This document shows, in pieces, positions 36,220-43,475 of a stretch of DNA of 64,000 nt. This stretch comes from Clostridium_AD sp051278035 (GTDB lineage Bacteria > Bacillota > Clostridia > Clostridiales > Clostridiaceae), in the NCBI RefSeq assembly GCF_051278035.1, contig NZ_JBNMNU010000001.1, forward strand, positions 36,090-100,089, in the 5' to 3' direction. The notes beneath the pieces were generated by a model. It was not told where the DNA came from and did not search any database. It saw nothing but the letters and a program-made list of their open reading frames with translations. The position numbers were made by a program, and so were the translations under genes. How positions within the stretch are numbered: position 1 is the stretch's first letter; every line of letters starts with the position of its first letter.

Positions 36220-36614
36220 TACTTTATATTTAATTGTTTTAATATTACTTTAAACTCTGATTTATTTTTAATATTTATATCCATAAAGTATTTACAATCA
36301 TTAGATAATAATATTCTACCTCTATCTGGTATTAATAATTTTAATTGCCAGTTTCTTCTATATTTATCTTTAAATTTAAAAATATTATTCTTTTCTTCTT
36401 TAAACCCTACGCTTTCTACATCTTCTTTATCAAGGTATTTAACTCTAGTATTCTTATCTATATCTCCATATTTTACAATATCAATATGACTATTATTTAA
36501 GTAAAATATTTTTTTGCTCCACTCTTTAGGAGCAACCATTTTCATACTAGCTTGTTCGTATTCAAATCCAACATAAAACTCTTCTATACTTGGTGTGTAA
36601 TATTTATCTTTCAT
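36219..36614 (-). CDS. Unknown 131 aa protein
   Basis: YTPSIEEFYVGFEYEQ at the N-terminus followed by mixed alpha/beta sequence resembles a small family of Bacteroidota phage proteins of unknown function. It overlaps neighbours on both sides. Nothing indicates an activity. Confidence 0.5.
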   Translation of the reverse strand: MKDKYYTPSIEEFYVGFEYEQASMKMVAPKEWSKKIFYLNNSHIDIVKYGDIDKNTRVKYLDKEDVESVGFKEEKNNIFKFKDKYRRNWQLKLLIPDRGRILLSNDCKYFMDINIKNKSEFKVILKQLNIK

Positions 36615-36786
36615 ACATTTCTAATTCGTTATTATAAAATGAAACTACATACATTCCTTTTACATCTGTCTGAGTGTAAAGTGTGTTGTTTACTACGTAA
36701 GACTTTACTTGTTCTTCTTGTGTTGCACATCCAGAATCTTCGAGGAATTTTACAACTTGATCGTGTAGCTCTACTGTTAGCATCAT
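36604..36786 (-). CDS. Unknown 60 aa protein
   Basis: Begins MMLTVELHDQVVKFLEDSGC and ends with a short beta hairpin. It overlaps the genes on both sides by 4-11 nt, consistent with a real operon member. No family recognised. Confidence 0.45.
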   Translation of the reverse strand: MMLTVELHDQVVKFLEDSGCATQEEQVKSYVVNNTLYTQTDVKGMYVVSFYNNELEMYER

Positions 36787-36944
36787 TCTTCTTTAATTGT
36801 TTTAATTACTGCATCATCTCCATAAGGCCAAGGGCCATCAAAGTTTTCAAACCATTCAACTGTCATGGTTCTGCCGTTTTTATACAAATGTCTTACGTAT
36901 TTTTCATTTACAACTTTTTCTTTTTTTCTTTTTAAACCTACCAT
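36783..36944 (-). CDS. Unknown 53 aa protein
   Basis: The start at 36944 (MVGLKRKKEKVV) is chosen because the longer frame overlaps the zinc-ribbon gene by 82 nt while this one overlaps by only 7. Contains YGDD near the end. Function unknown. Confidence 0.5.
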   Translation of the reverse strand: MVGLKRKKEKVVNEKYVRHLYKNGRTMTVEWFENFDGPWPYGDDAVIKTIKEE

Positions 36945-37162
36945 AGTTCGTCCGGGTGAGGACACTTGCTTTCTAGTGATCTTGTTTTTGCTGCCAATGG
37001 ACATCCACATAATCCACATCTATCTAGTGCAGTTTTTTCATCACAACTGTTGCAGATCTCTCTTCTTGCTTTAAATATTTTTTCATCCTTTTCACTGGAT
37101 AAACCTAGCTTAGATTTAACTAGGTTTTTATATCCGTTTGCTATCTCTTTTACTTTACTCAT
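36938..37162 (-). CDS. Small zinc-binding protein (six-Cys ribbon)
   Basis: A 74 aa protein with a helical N-terminus and a C-terminal cluster CNSC, then CGLCGC, then C-P-H-P, suited to bind zinc. Similar short Cys-rich proteins with a CGCPL motif are common in phages and unassigned. Overlaps the next gene by 8 nt. Confidence 0.6.
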   Translation of the reverse strand: MSKVKEIANGYKNLVKSKLGLSSEKDEKIFKARREICNSCDEKTALDRCGLCGCPLAAKTRSLESKCPHPDELW

Positions 37163-37487
37163 CTTTTTTGTTATTTATATAACCCCATTCCTTCATCCAT
37201 GTTTTAAACCCCTGTATAACTTCCGGGTCATTTACTTCAATTTTTTCTCCGTACAGGAATAGCTGGTCTTTGGTAAACTTGAATATTTCTGCTCCTCCTG
37301 AATTTGTACTCATTATAATTTTAGGTTCTGACATATTTGATGAAAATTCACTATTGTTTAATGAGTTTGTTTTTTTATTTTTTTTTTTTTCATTTTTTCT
37401 TTTTTTTGGATTAACGTAAGTGTTTTTTGGTCTTTCAATTTTCCATCCGGTGCAACCAAATATTCTACTGTATTCAAATTTTATCAT
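37155..37487 (-). CDS. Unknown 110 aa protein with Lys-rich linker
   Basis: A short N-terminal part (SRIFGCTGWKIERPKN) is joined by a Lys/Asn-rich linker (residues 28-50) to a folded-looking C-terminus (FKFTKDQLFLYGEKI). No family recognised. Confidence 0.5.
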   Translation of the reverse strand: MIKFEYSRIFGCTGWKIERPKNTYVNPKKRKNEKKKNKKTNSLNNSEFSSNMSEPKIIMSTNSGGAEIFKFTKDQLFLYGEKIEVNDPEVIQGFKTWMKEWGYINNKKDE

Positions 37488-37723
37488 ATGTAAAAGTCTA
37501 TAGGTTTTATCTCTATTCTCATTTCTTTTATAACAAAGTAAGTGTTTCCAGCAACTTTTAGCTTTCCTACCTTTTTGTGGTTCATCATAAAGTTAAACAC
37601 ATTTATATGCCATTTTCTATCTGTCATAATGATTATGGCTGATTCGTTTTTAATTTCAGCTGTATCAAGTATGCTTTTAAGCTTGCTAGCAAAGTTTTTA
37701 CTACTACTTATCGATACTGTCAT
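37484..37723 (-). CDS. Unknown 79 aa protein
   Basis: Alpha/beta small protein beginning MTVSISSSKNFASKLKSIL and ending with a beta hairpin. It overlaps the upstream gene by 20 nt and the next by 4 nt. Function unknown. Confidence 0.5.
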   Translation of the reverse strand: MTVSISSSKNFASKLKSILDTAEIKNESAIIIMTDRKWHINVFNFMMNHKKVGKLKVAGNTYFVIKEMRIEIKPIDFYI

Positions 37724-38024
37724 CTAATTGTTCTTTAAGTTTGGTTTCCACGTAATCTCTTAAACTATTAACTTCTTTTTCAATGTCTTCTACTGTTATA
37801 AGTTCTTTTGACAACTTATAAGAAACTCTTTCCTTTACCATATCTCTTTTTTTAGAAGATAATGATGATGCTTTGTATATAATAAGAGCGTAATTTTTAA
37901 GTAGAAGATCTGTTGGTAGAGCTATGATCTGTCTTTGAGCAGGGCTAAGCTTAGTTTGCTTCATTATTTCTCTTGCTCTTTCAATGTCTTCGTATGTAGG
38001 TTGATCTTTACTTTTTTCTTGCAT
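37704..38024 (-). CDS. Unknown 106 aa helical protein
   Basis: Highly charged and almost wholly helical. It is the first gene downstream of the non-coding block at 38120-38480 and its terminator, so it probably starts a new transcript. No family recognised. Confidence 0.5.
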   Translation of the reverse strand: MQEKSKDQPTYEDIERAREIMKQTKLSPAQRQIIALPTDLLLKNYALIIYKASSLSSKKRDMVKERVSYKLSKELITVEDIEKEVNSLRDYVETKLKEQLDDSIDK

Positions 38025-38080
38025 GTGTTAGTATTTTCAGCTAAGATACAAAAAAATATAAGCAAACCTAACTTTATTCC

Positions 38081-38116
38081 AAAAAAAAATACTCCCAGGA
38101 AAAATCCTAAGAGTAT
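38081..38116 (-). terminator. Intrinsic terminator ending the 38.1-38.5 kb RNA
   Basis: On the minus strand ATACTCTTAGG pairs with CCTGGGAGTAT (two G-T or mismatched positions) around TTTTT-like loop sequence and is followed by nine T. It marks the 3' end of a minus-strand transcript through the adjoining non-coding block. Confidence 0.85.
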
Positions 38117-38119
38117 CAC

Positions 38120-38480
38120 CTCGTAATAGTACAACTTTTATTCTAGAGTAATGTTTTAATTATAAAGTACACAAAGTCCTTAGCAATCTACTAATGTAGT
38201 GCTCAGGAACAGTTTTCTTTATATTTTCCTCAAGAGAGTGTATTTCTAGCAAGGGCCGGTAACATCTGTTGATTCAGAAGGAATTACTTTTTCCGTAATC
38301 CGGTCCACTCTTGAGCGTATATATAAAAGGTTTCCTTTTGCTCATTATTACTTTTAACCTCGCTGAGTGTCTACGCCTTATTAATATGTGCTGATCAATT
38401 GGCTACAGACTTAAACAGTTATAACACCGTAATAACTATGTTTCACAAAGATAGACGATTAAGTTATTCAAACCTAATTT
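38120..38480 (-). ncRNA. Structured non-coding RNA with terminator
   Basis: About 360 nt with no ORF, between two minus-strand genes and ending in a strong terminator. A helix CTCAAGAG/CTCTTGAG closes 38229-38315 and contains CCGG/CCGG and GGATTAC/GTAATTCC hairpins. Further hairpins are CTAC/GTAG near 38200, AAAGG/CCTTT near 38330, and AGTTAT/ATAACT near 38425. No known class was recognised (it is not a tRNA, tmRNA or RNase P as far as I can see). Confidence 0.55.
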
Positions 38481-38493
38481 ACATGTCATTAAT

Positions 38494-38751
38494 TTATGAT
38501 ACTCCTAATGTTCTTTTTTTAAACTTTTTACCTGGTTTGTCTTTGGTGAAGAATGTAGCAGTAATGAATTCATTTATTACCATCCCATATTCTTTTTCAA
38601 ATCTAGCTAACGCCATATTACTGTAGCTTATCTTGTATACAGCTTTTTCTTTTTGGCATTCTTTTATAAATGAAGGAAAATTAAACATTAAATCTTCTTT
38701 TATATTTCTAGCATTCTCTGATGTTATGTAGTATACTTTTATATTGCTCAT
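38494..38751 (-). CDS. Unknown 85 aa protein
   Basis: Alpha/beta protein beginning MSNIKVYYITSENARNIKED, with a basic C-terminus (KDKPGKKFKKRTLG). It starts 1 nt after the upstream stop. Function unknown. Confidence 0.5.
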   Translation of the reverse strand: MSNIKVYYITSENARNIKEDLMFNFPSFIKECQKEKAVYKISYSNMALARFEKEYGMVINEFITATFFTKDKPGKKFKKRTLGVS

Positions 38752-38752
38752 A

Positions 38753-39577
38753 TTATCCTAATTTTCTTCTTTTATGTTTTTCTATTTCAGCATTATCGTC
38801 AGACTCAAGTATCGACAGAGCGTTGTTTAATGTTTTTATTGATTCTTTCATGTTTTTTATAACTGCCTTAGTTTCTTTGATTTCTTCTTTGTTGTCGATG
38901 AATATGTCTCCATCTAAATTTTTATGATTTTTTGGTAGAACTTCTCCTGAAAGATTTATAACTCCGTATCTATCTACACTTATTATTAGACTTTTTATTT
39001 TTTGCTGAGTACCAGTTGTTGATGATCCAAAATAATTTGATCCGTTAGAACTACTAGAACCACCAAGAAGACTCAATGACTGATTCAATGACTGATTAGT
39101 TAAAGGAGCAAAGTGATTAATGTTTAAATTATTTATTTGCTCCATTAACCCTTTCCTTACTGGCACCCCTCCTAGATGTAAAGGAGAGTTATTTCCTTCA
39201 CCATTTTGTTCAGTTGTAACTACACTATCTCCAAAAGTGTAAGGATTACTCTCTAATAAGTTGTGTTTTAATTTTTGAAGATCTGAAGGTAGTGTTTCAA
39301 TTCCAAGTTCTTCTCTAGGTCTTATATTTGGAGTATTCTTTGCTACAACATAACTAGCAGCGTTTCTTTCAAATTCTTTCATTAAATCAGCTTGAACTTT
39401 ATCAGATTCAAACATTTCTTTGTTAGGTGAATTATCTTTCATATTTTTACTAAAAAACATTAACTCTCTATTTAGATGATCCTCAGCCTCTTGCTCTATC
39501 CTTAATTCTTCTTTATTATCTACAGGTTCTTTTCTAGTAAACTTACTCTTCTTCTTTTTATTATTCCAAATGGCCAT
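38753..39577 (-). CDS. Unknown 274 aa protein, first gene of the minus-strand half
   Basis: A basic start (MAIWNNKKKKSKFTRKEP), a helical charged part to about residue 110, a low-complexity Ser/Gly/Asn region (residues 160-190, GGSSSSNGSNYFGSS) and a helical charged end. It may be a virion or DNA-associated protein. It is transcribed away from the divergent region at 39578-39838. Confidence 0.5.
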   Translation of the reverse strand: MAIWNNKKKKSKFTRKEPVDNKEELRIEQEAEDHLNRELMFFSKNMKDNSPNKEMFESDKVQADLMKEFERNAASYVVAKNTPNIRPREELGIETLPSDLQKLKHNLLESNPYTFGDSVVTTEQNGEGNNSPLHLGGVPVRKGLMEQINNLNINHFAPLTNQSLNQSLSLLGGSSSSNGSNYFGSSTTGTQQKIKSLIISVDRYGVINLSGEVLPKNHKNLDGDIFIDNKEEIKETKAVIKNMKESIKTLNNALSILESDDNAEIEKHKRRKLG

Positions 39578-39838
39578 AGTGTTTTTATTTATAATTTAAT
39601 GGTAAATATAGGGAAAATATATGTAATGCGCAATTTTTTTAAAATTTTAAAATTTTTTAAGAGGGAGTCGTGCGGTAGACAAATAGCAGTTCAACCCCCA
39701 CTAGTTTTAAATATTGGAGGATAGGGTACCCAAATTACGGGTAATCATGTTTCTCTATTGAGACCTACAATATTCTCAATATTTTCTAATCACTCGAACG
39801 TTAATTAACTAATTCGAAAATCTAAATCTAACACTATT
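39578..39838. promoter_or_regulatory. Divergent intergenic region between late and early halves
   Basis: 261 nt separating the minus-strand and plus-strand halves. It holds an extreme AT tract (39633-39660, runs of A4/T4), a hairpin ATTGAG/CTCAAT near 39757-39783 and a GC-richer stretch at 39661-39740. Early promoters for the plus strand must lie here; an origin of replication is possible. No exact known element could be identified. Confidence 0.5.
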
Positions 39839-40312
39839 ATGAAAAAATTACAAGCTATTGTGAAAAACAACAAAGACGGCGATGTGGTAACAATGCGTAA
39901 CATTACAGACCCTAACACGGGTGAGACTCGTGAAATCGGAAACGTTATGGTACAATCTGTATCTTATACAGGATTTAGCAAGGTTGCCCGCCTTTCTAAA
40001 CGAACAGCCTTTATCGCTCTTGAGGCTGACTTACTCGCTATCCTTATTGAAGACATCAATGACGGACAAGCCTTTCCTATTGACGGTAAAATCGTCATAA
40101 ACGAGACTGTAACGCCTTACATTAAGAAAAACGGCGATACTCAAGACCCCAAAACTCGTGGTGCTGGCGGTGCGGTTATGACCTTCAACGGACAGCCTAT
40201 TTACCGTAACTCATTCTTCTCTGAAAATCTAGACGAGAAAGACTTGCTACTTAAGGCTGACCCTGAAGCTCAGGACGACATGGAGGAATCTGACTTTGAC
40301 AGTCCAGAGTAA
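39839..40312 (+). CDS. Early acidic-tailed protein, single-strand DNA-binding candidate
   Basis: 157 aa. The body is beta-rich (KLQAIVKNNKDGDVVTMRN, then GKIVINETVTPYI); the C-terminus is strongly acidic (DDMEESDFDSPE), as in single-stranded DNA-binding proteins. It is the first early gene. Codon use differs sharply from its neighbours: it prefers C-ending codons and CGT, and is GC-richer, as expected for very high expression or recent acquisition. The SSB assignment is an inference from tail and position. Confidence 0.5.
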   Translation: MKKLQAIVKNNKDGDVVTMRNITDPNTGETREIGNVMVQSVSYTGFSKVARLSKRTAFIALEADLLAILIEDINDGQAFPIDGKIVINETVTPYIKKNGDTQDPKTRGAGGAVMTFNGQPIYRNSFFSENLDEKDLLLKADPEAQDDMEESDFDSPE

Positions 40313-40313
40313 T

Positions 40314-40368
40314 CCTCACACTAATTAAATGTTCTCATTCTTGCTAGATTTATCTAGTAAGTTTGAGG
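40314..40368 (+). terminator. Hairpin after first early gene, attenuator candidate
   Basis: A 9-bp hairpin (CTTGCTAGA/TCTAGTAAG) lies inside an outer CCTCA/TGAGG helix, directly after the stop codon. It lacks a T run, so it may be an attenuator, processing or stability element and not a classic terminator. Confidence 0.45.
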
Positions 40369-40369
40369 C

Positions 40370-40458
40370 ATTAATTTTAGTTCAACTCACGTGGAATACA
40401 CATTTCTTCTTAACAAATCAAGAATTAATCATAGTCAAATCACGTGGAATACATATTT
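40370..40458 (+). repeat. Two imperfect direct repeats with TCACGTGGAATACA core
   Basis: A unit of about 35 nt occurs at 40370-40405 and 40424-40458. The two share ATTAAT at the 5' end and CACGTGGAATACA-like cores (CACGTGGAATACAC and CACGTGGAATACAT). They lie just upstream of a 33 aa ORF. They could be tandem binding sites or early promoters. Confidence 0.6.
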
Positions 40459-40482
40459 AATAACTTTAAATAATTAATAATC

Positions 40483-40584
40483 ATGAATAATACAAATAAA
40501 ACATTAGTTATCTTTACTTGGTTACTTAAAGCATTTGCTATTACTTGCTTCATTGGACTAATTATAGGATTAATTGGTGAGTAA
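40483..40584 (+). CDS. Small single-pass membrane protein
   Basis: A 33 aa ORF: MNNTNKTLVIFTWLLK followed by a hydrophobic stretch to the end (FAITCFIGLIIGLIG). A typical early phage micro-membrane protein, with an A/T-rich leader. Function unknown. Confidence 0.5.
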   Translation: MNNTNKTLVIFTWLLKAFAITCFIGLIIGLIGE

Positions 40585-40858
40585 GAGGTGTTTCATAGGT
40601 GTGTGGATAACCCCATAACCCCTCTCTCGACCACTAAAATTGTTATCACAACAATTATGACATTATTATGAATGGCTATTTCGTCACTTATAATCATCAA
40701 CTCTCGTTGAATAATCAAATAATAAACTTTAAATAAAGAGTTCTAATCAAATAACTCTCAATTATAAAGATATATTACTACAATCTCAATTTACTATATA
40801 TACATAGCTAAAAAGATTAAAAAACATTATAACAATAACAATATTAAATCACAATATT
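40585..40858 (+). ncRNA. Non-coding leader block with hairpins
   Basis: 274 nt without credible ORF. It contains a perfect 7-bp hairpin AATTGTT/AACAATT near 40638, a GAGGTG/CACCTC-like pairing at the 5' end, and AGAGTT/AACTCT near 40737. It reads as a structured leader ending in an A-rich translation start region before the 24 aa ORF. Confidence 0.4.
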
Positions 40859-40933
40859 ATGAAAGAATTATATATGACATCAACAGGTAGTTTAGTTTCA
40901 ATTGAAGACTTAAATGGTTACGACAGAGATTAA
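40859..40933 (+). CDS. Micro-ORF, 24 aa
   Basis: MKELYMTSTGSLVSIEDLNG and five more residues, preceded by an A-rich leader like those of real genes in this phage. It may be a real micropeptide or a leader peptide. Confidence is low because of its length. Confidence 0.35.
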   Translation: MKELYMTSTGSLVSIEDLNGYDRD

Positions 40934-40944
40934 AAAAGAATTAT

Positions 40945-41178
40945 AACAACACACTGAACCCAAATCAAAGACAAATCAAATCCATGTTAGTACATGATGT
41001 GATAAAGCAGTAGAAACCTGCTGGTAGGTGTGTTGTATTATTATTAAACAAGTTTAAACAGTATTGGCGAATAGTTCATTGTCTAGGCCAATGACATTTC
41101 TAGGATGTCTAAATGATAATGCGGTGGGCACACAAATAAGTCCTCAAAACCACTACCTGACCCTAAAGGTGGTTTTAT
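40945..41178 (+). ncRNA. Structured RNA block ending in an 8-bp hairpin
   Basis: CAACACAC (40947-40954) pairs with GTGTGTTG (41028-41035), and AAAACCAC (41146-41153) pairs with GTGGTTTT (41169-41176). The loop of the latter holds CTACCTGACCCTA, nearly the CTACGTGACCCTA string of the repeated motif at 45867 and 53944. No ORF is present. Confidence 0.5.
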
Positions 41179-41207
41179 CATACAACTGAAGAGTTGAATA
41201 ATACTAA
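41179..41207 (+). promoter_or_regulatory. Leader hairpin element, copy 1 (CAAC/GTTG)
   Basis: CATACAACTGAAGAGTTG followed by AATAATACTAA, 30 nt upstream of the 55 aa ORF. Two other copies (41486 and 41759) have CAAG/CTTG at the same paired positions, a compensatory change that supports a conserved RNA hairpin. Confidence 0.55.
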
Positions 41208-41236
41208 TTAATAACTAACCTTAAAGTATTCAAAAA

Positions 41237-41404
41237 ATGCATTTAAAACTATTACCAAGTAGAACTCTTGTAACTCCTACTGAGTTATATGAGTTATCAA
41301 GTAAACCTAATTTTGTAGGACAATCTGGTGCCGATGATCATGGAGAGTACTCTATGATTTGGGATATAGATGGCAAAGAATACCAAACAAATAATGTGTT
41401 ATGA
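41237..41404 (+). CDS. Small ORF, 55 aa
   Basis: MHLKLLPSRTLVTPTELYEL, then a folded-looking acidic part (GADDHGEYSMIWDIDGKEYQ). It resembles short phage proteins with a strand-turn-strand ending. The stop overlaps the next ORF start (ATGA). Function unknown. Confidence 0.6.
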   Translation: MHLKLLPSRTLVTPTELYELSSKPNFVGQSGADDHGEYSMIWDIDGKEYQTNNVL

Positions 41405-41499
41405 TTAAATATCTAAATTATGTAAGCAAAGTAGACATACATTGGGCGGCTACAACAACCGCCCACTTAGGTATAACATTTATCAAAACATACAAGTGA
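41401..41499 (+). CDS. Small ORF, 32 aa
   Basis: Coupled to the previous ORF through ATGA overlap. MIKYLNYVSKVDIHWAATTT is followed by a hydrophobic end. Its stop codon lies inside the second leader-hairpin element. Function unknown. Confidence 0.45.
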   Translation: MIKYLNYVSKVDIHWAATTTAHLGITFIKTYK

Positions 41500-41517
41500 A
41501 GTCTTGAACAATACTAA
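41486..41517 (+). promoter_or_regulatory. Leader hairpin element, copy 2 (CAAG/CTTG)
   Basis: A 32-nt sequence that differs from the copy at 41759-41790 at one position. It holds the CAAG/CTTG hairpin and ends AACAATACTAA. Unlike the other copies it is followed by a structured non-coding block, not by an ORF. Confidence 0.55.
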
Positions 41518-41758
41518 GAAACGTGTTTATGTAATTATAAACTAGTGTTTCACACATGATGAGAAACAAGTTAATTACTTGTAGTGAATAATGAACTGAT
41601 GAGTATGTCAGTAGGAGTTGAGCTCTCCTGATAATTAATTGTTTTATTCCTAACTTTAATAAGTCGAAAGCATATCGTAAATTTATCTAGTGCAGATAAT
41701 TGATAAATATTATTAAAGGACAATCAAGACAGTTGTAATTGGATAAAAATAGACTGTC
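41518..41758 (+). ncRNA. Structured RNA block between two leader elements
   Basis: 241 nt with no ORF. Hairpins visible: GAAAC..GTTTAT/ATAAAC..GTTTC (41518-41553), ACAAGT/ACTTGT near 41563-41579, AGGAG/CTCCT near 41612-41630 and GACAGT/ACTGTC at 41728-41758. It is bounded on both sides by the same 32-nt element. Confidence 0.5.
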
Positions 41759-41790
41759 AAACATACAAGAGAAGTCTTGAACAATACTAA
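41759..41790 (+). promoter_or_regulatory. Leader hairpin element, copy 3 (CAAG/CTTG)
   Basis: 31 of 32 nt match the copy at 41486. It lies 31 nt upstream of the 110 aa ORF, the same spacing as copy 1 to its ORF, and is followed by a TTAAAACATTC string also seen before the gene at 46060. Confidence 0.6.
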
Positions 41791-41821
41791 ATAAATAATC
41801 TTAAAACATTCTAAATATCTT

Positions 41822-42154
41822 ATGAAAGCAATATATCAAATATTAGCACTAACATTAAAACATAACCACGCTACAACTTCTTACGTGCCTTATGAAGACG
41901 CTCAATATAATGTATTCACTACGTATGAAGAAGCAGAAAGTTGGTTAAACAATCATCTTACTACAAATAACTATACAGGAGAGTGTGGATTCATGATACC
42001 AGCTTTTTGCCATACTTCATACGAGTACACAGAGGAAATGGTGTACCAAGAGTTTTCAAAAGAAGAAAGATTTTCTATAGTTAAATTAAAACTAATAGGA
42101 GATGTTAAAAAACTAGTATCTTATGAAGATGCTGAAACAGATTTACCATTTTAA
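41822..42154 (+). CDS. Unknown 110 aa early protein
   Basis: MKAIYQILALTLKHNHATTS then FTTYEEAESWLNNHLT; the EEAESWL pattern is common in small phage proteins of unknown function. It has an upstream leader-hairpin element and is followed 20 nt later by a terminator. Confidence 0.7.
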   Translation: MKAIYQILALTLKHNHATTSYVPYEDAQYNVFTTYEEAESWLNNHLTTNNYTGECGFMIPAFCHTSYEYTEEMVYQEFSKEERFSIVKLKLIGDVKKLVSYEDAETDLPF

Positions 42155-42174
42155 ATAATGATTAAAAATCTTTT

Positions 42175-42207
42175 TGCAGTCGGAGGGTTAAACTGCATAC
42201 TTTTTTT
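42175..42207 (+). terminator. Intrinsic terminator after the 110 aa gene
   Basis: TGCAGT pairs with ACTGCA over an 11-nt loop and is followed by TACTTTTTTT. It defines an early transcript end on the plus strand. Confidence 0.7.
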
Positions 42208-42214
42208 GTAGATC

Positions 42215-42247
42215 ATATTCTCTGCTTGTTAATTCAGGCAGAGATAT
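42215..42247 (+). other. Hairpin ATATTCTCTGC/GCAGAGATAT
   Basis: A 10-bp stem with one bulged T and a 12-nt loop, 53 nt upstream of the 63 aa gene. It may be a transcript 5' cap structure or a processing site. Confidence 0.45.
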
Positions 42248-42299
42248 ATTTAAACAAAATAAAACAAAATTAATATAAACAATATAAAATCAATATAAT

Positions 42300-42491
42300 A
42301 TGGGCATTAAAAAAGTTAATAAGGCGTTTAAATTATTTTACAATACATTAACAGGAGAACATTTCATTGAAGCAAGTATACTAGAAAGAGGAGTAAGATT
42401 TGCTAAAAATGTATTACCTGCAGCTGAAGTATTTTCACAAACATATTGTGATGAGTATCTAAAAGATAATTTACCAGTTCAATTTCAATAA
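42300..42491 (+). CDS. Unknown 63 aa protein
   Basis: MGIKKVNKAFKLFYNTLTGE and further mixed sequence. Preceded by an A/T-rich leader (AATATAAACAATATAAAATC). No family recognised. Confidence 0.6.
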   Translation: MGIKKVNKAFKLFYNTLTGEHFIEASILERGVRFAKNVLPAAEVFSQTYCDEYLKDNLPVQFQ

Positions 42492-42564
42492 AAATTAAAA
42501 GAAAGGTCGTGATATTCGACGTATTCATAAGCAAGAAGACAAAAGGCTTATATAATTGGTAATT

Positions 42565-42666
42565 AAAACTCTCATCTAATAGCAGGATTAAATTAACCTC
42601 AACACTTGACCTATTTAGCATAGGATAGTTTATAGAGCAATCAAGGTGCAACCTTGTGAGAGTTTT
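42565..42666 (+). ncRNA. Closed RNA domain, AAAACTCTC stem
   Basis: AAAACTCTC (42565-42573) pairs perfectly with GAGAGTTTT (42658-42666). Inside are CAAGGT/ACCTTG with a 3-nt loop and a TAGGATAG string near a later ACCTTG string, which recalls the L1-stalk base of 23S rRNA (GTAGGATAGGTG and GACCTTGAAATA). That resemblance is weak. No ORF. Confidence 0.5.
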
Positions 42667-42697
42667 ATATCATTAACAAAAAATTAAATAATCTAAT

Positions 42698-42901
42698 AAA
42701 ATTGTAATTATATTATCAACGATGCCTTATAAGCATTAGGAAACGCCATGACCGTTAGAGTATTGTCTTCCTAGGAATAAGAAAAATACACTCGGAGAAA
42801 ATTTATAAGTTATATGCTTTAAAAGAGTAATAATGAACATAAAAGTACAGAACTTTGATATTAATCATTGATAAGTAATTGGGATAATAGATTACAATTT
42901 T
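42698..42901 (+). ncRNA. Closed RNA domain, 18-bp interrupted stem
   Basis: AAAATTGTAAT and TATTATC (42698-42717) pair with GATAATA and ATTACAATTTT (42883-42901), interrupted by a small asymmetric bulge. The 165-nt interior has short hairpins, for example ATGC/GCAT near 42723. No ORF. The stem is too long to be chance in such a short gap. Confidence 0.6.
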
Positions 42902-42942
42902 ATAATAGTTTTACAATATCAACAATATAAAACAAAATAAAC

Positions 42943-43449
42943 ATGAAAAATACAATATTTAGTAAATTAAAAAGTGTTTCCGAAATTGTGGAAACAATGA
43001 TCAGAGGACTTGAAACACAATGGATGCCTGTAGACATGTATGATTTTTCAGTAATTAAAGAAAAAACATATTTTAAAATATTTAAGAAAAAAGTATGTTA
43101 TGGGTGTGCTGCTACAAATGCACTTTGCGAGTTAAATCAAAAACCTTTTAATTACAAAACAACAATAGATGAAGGTACTCGTGCAATTGCAAGTGATCTT
43201 GATGATGATGTTATTTTTGCATTTGAAATGGCAATAGAAAACCTAAGACTTGGAGAATTAGATTTATTTATATATCATTTAAAAAAGATAGATTATGTTT
43301 TTAATTTTGAGATAAAAAAATGTAGTTCTTATTCTTTAAACAAAGATGGAAATGCTGTTTATCTTCCACAATTAGGAACAGAAGATTATAAAAAAAAATT
43401 ACCTGATTATAAGATATATGCAAAGAATCTTAAAGAAATAGGCTTGTAA
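42943..43449 (+). CDS. Unknown 168 aa protein with CxxC
   Basis: Contains KKVCYGCAATNALCELNQKP near residue 48 (possible metal site) and a helical central part (DVIFAFEMAIENLRLGELD). Similar proteins occur in flavobacterial phages without known function. Preceded by an A/T-rich leader. Confidence 0.65.
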   Translation: MKNTIFSKLKSVSEIVETMIRGLETQWMPVDMYDFSVIKEKTYFKIFKKKVCYGCAATNALCELNQKPFNYKTTIDEGTRAIASDLDDDVIFAFEMAIENLRLGELDLFIYHLKKIDYVFNFEIKKCSSYSLNKDGNAVYLPQLGTEDYKKKLPDYKIYAKNLKEIGL

Positions 43450-43475
43450 TTATTAACATTTTAAATCAAAAGTTC

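Noticed and set aside
38229..38315. Plus-strand reading of this block has GGAATTACT and GGGCCGGTAA strings like the 16S 530-loop region
   Set aside because: The terminator shows the transcript runs on the minus strand, the strings are explained by local hairpins, and spacing differs from 16S.
41596..41669. CTGATGA and a later CGAAA suggested a hammerhead ribozyme core
   Set aside because: The sequence between them cannot form a proper stem II and no stem I/III with a cleavage site is visible.
42158..42211. A 17-codon ORF after the 110 aa gene
   Set aside because: It coincides with the intrinsic terminator hairpin and T run, which explains the sequence better.
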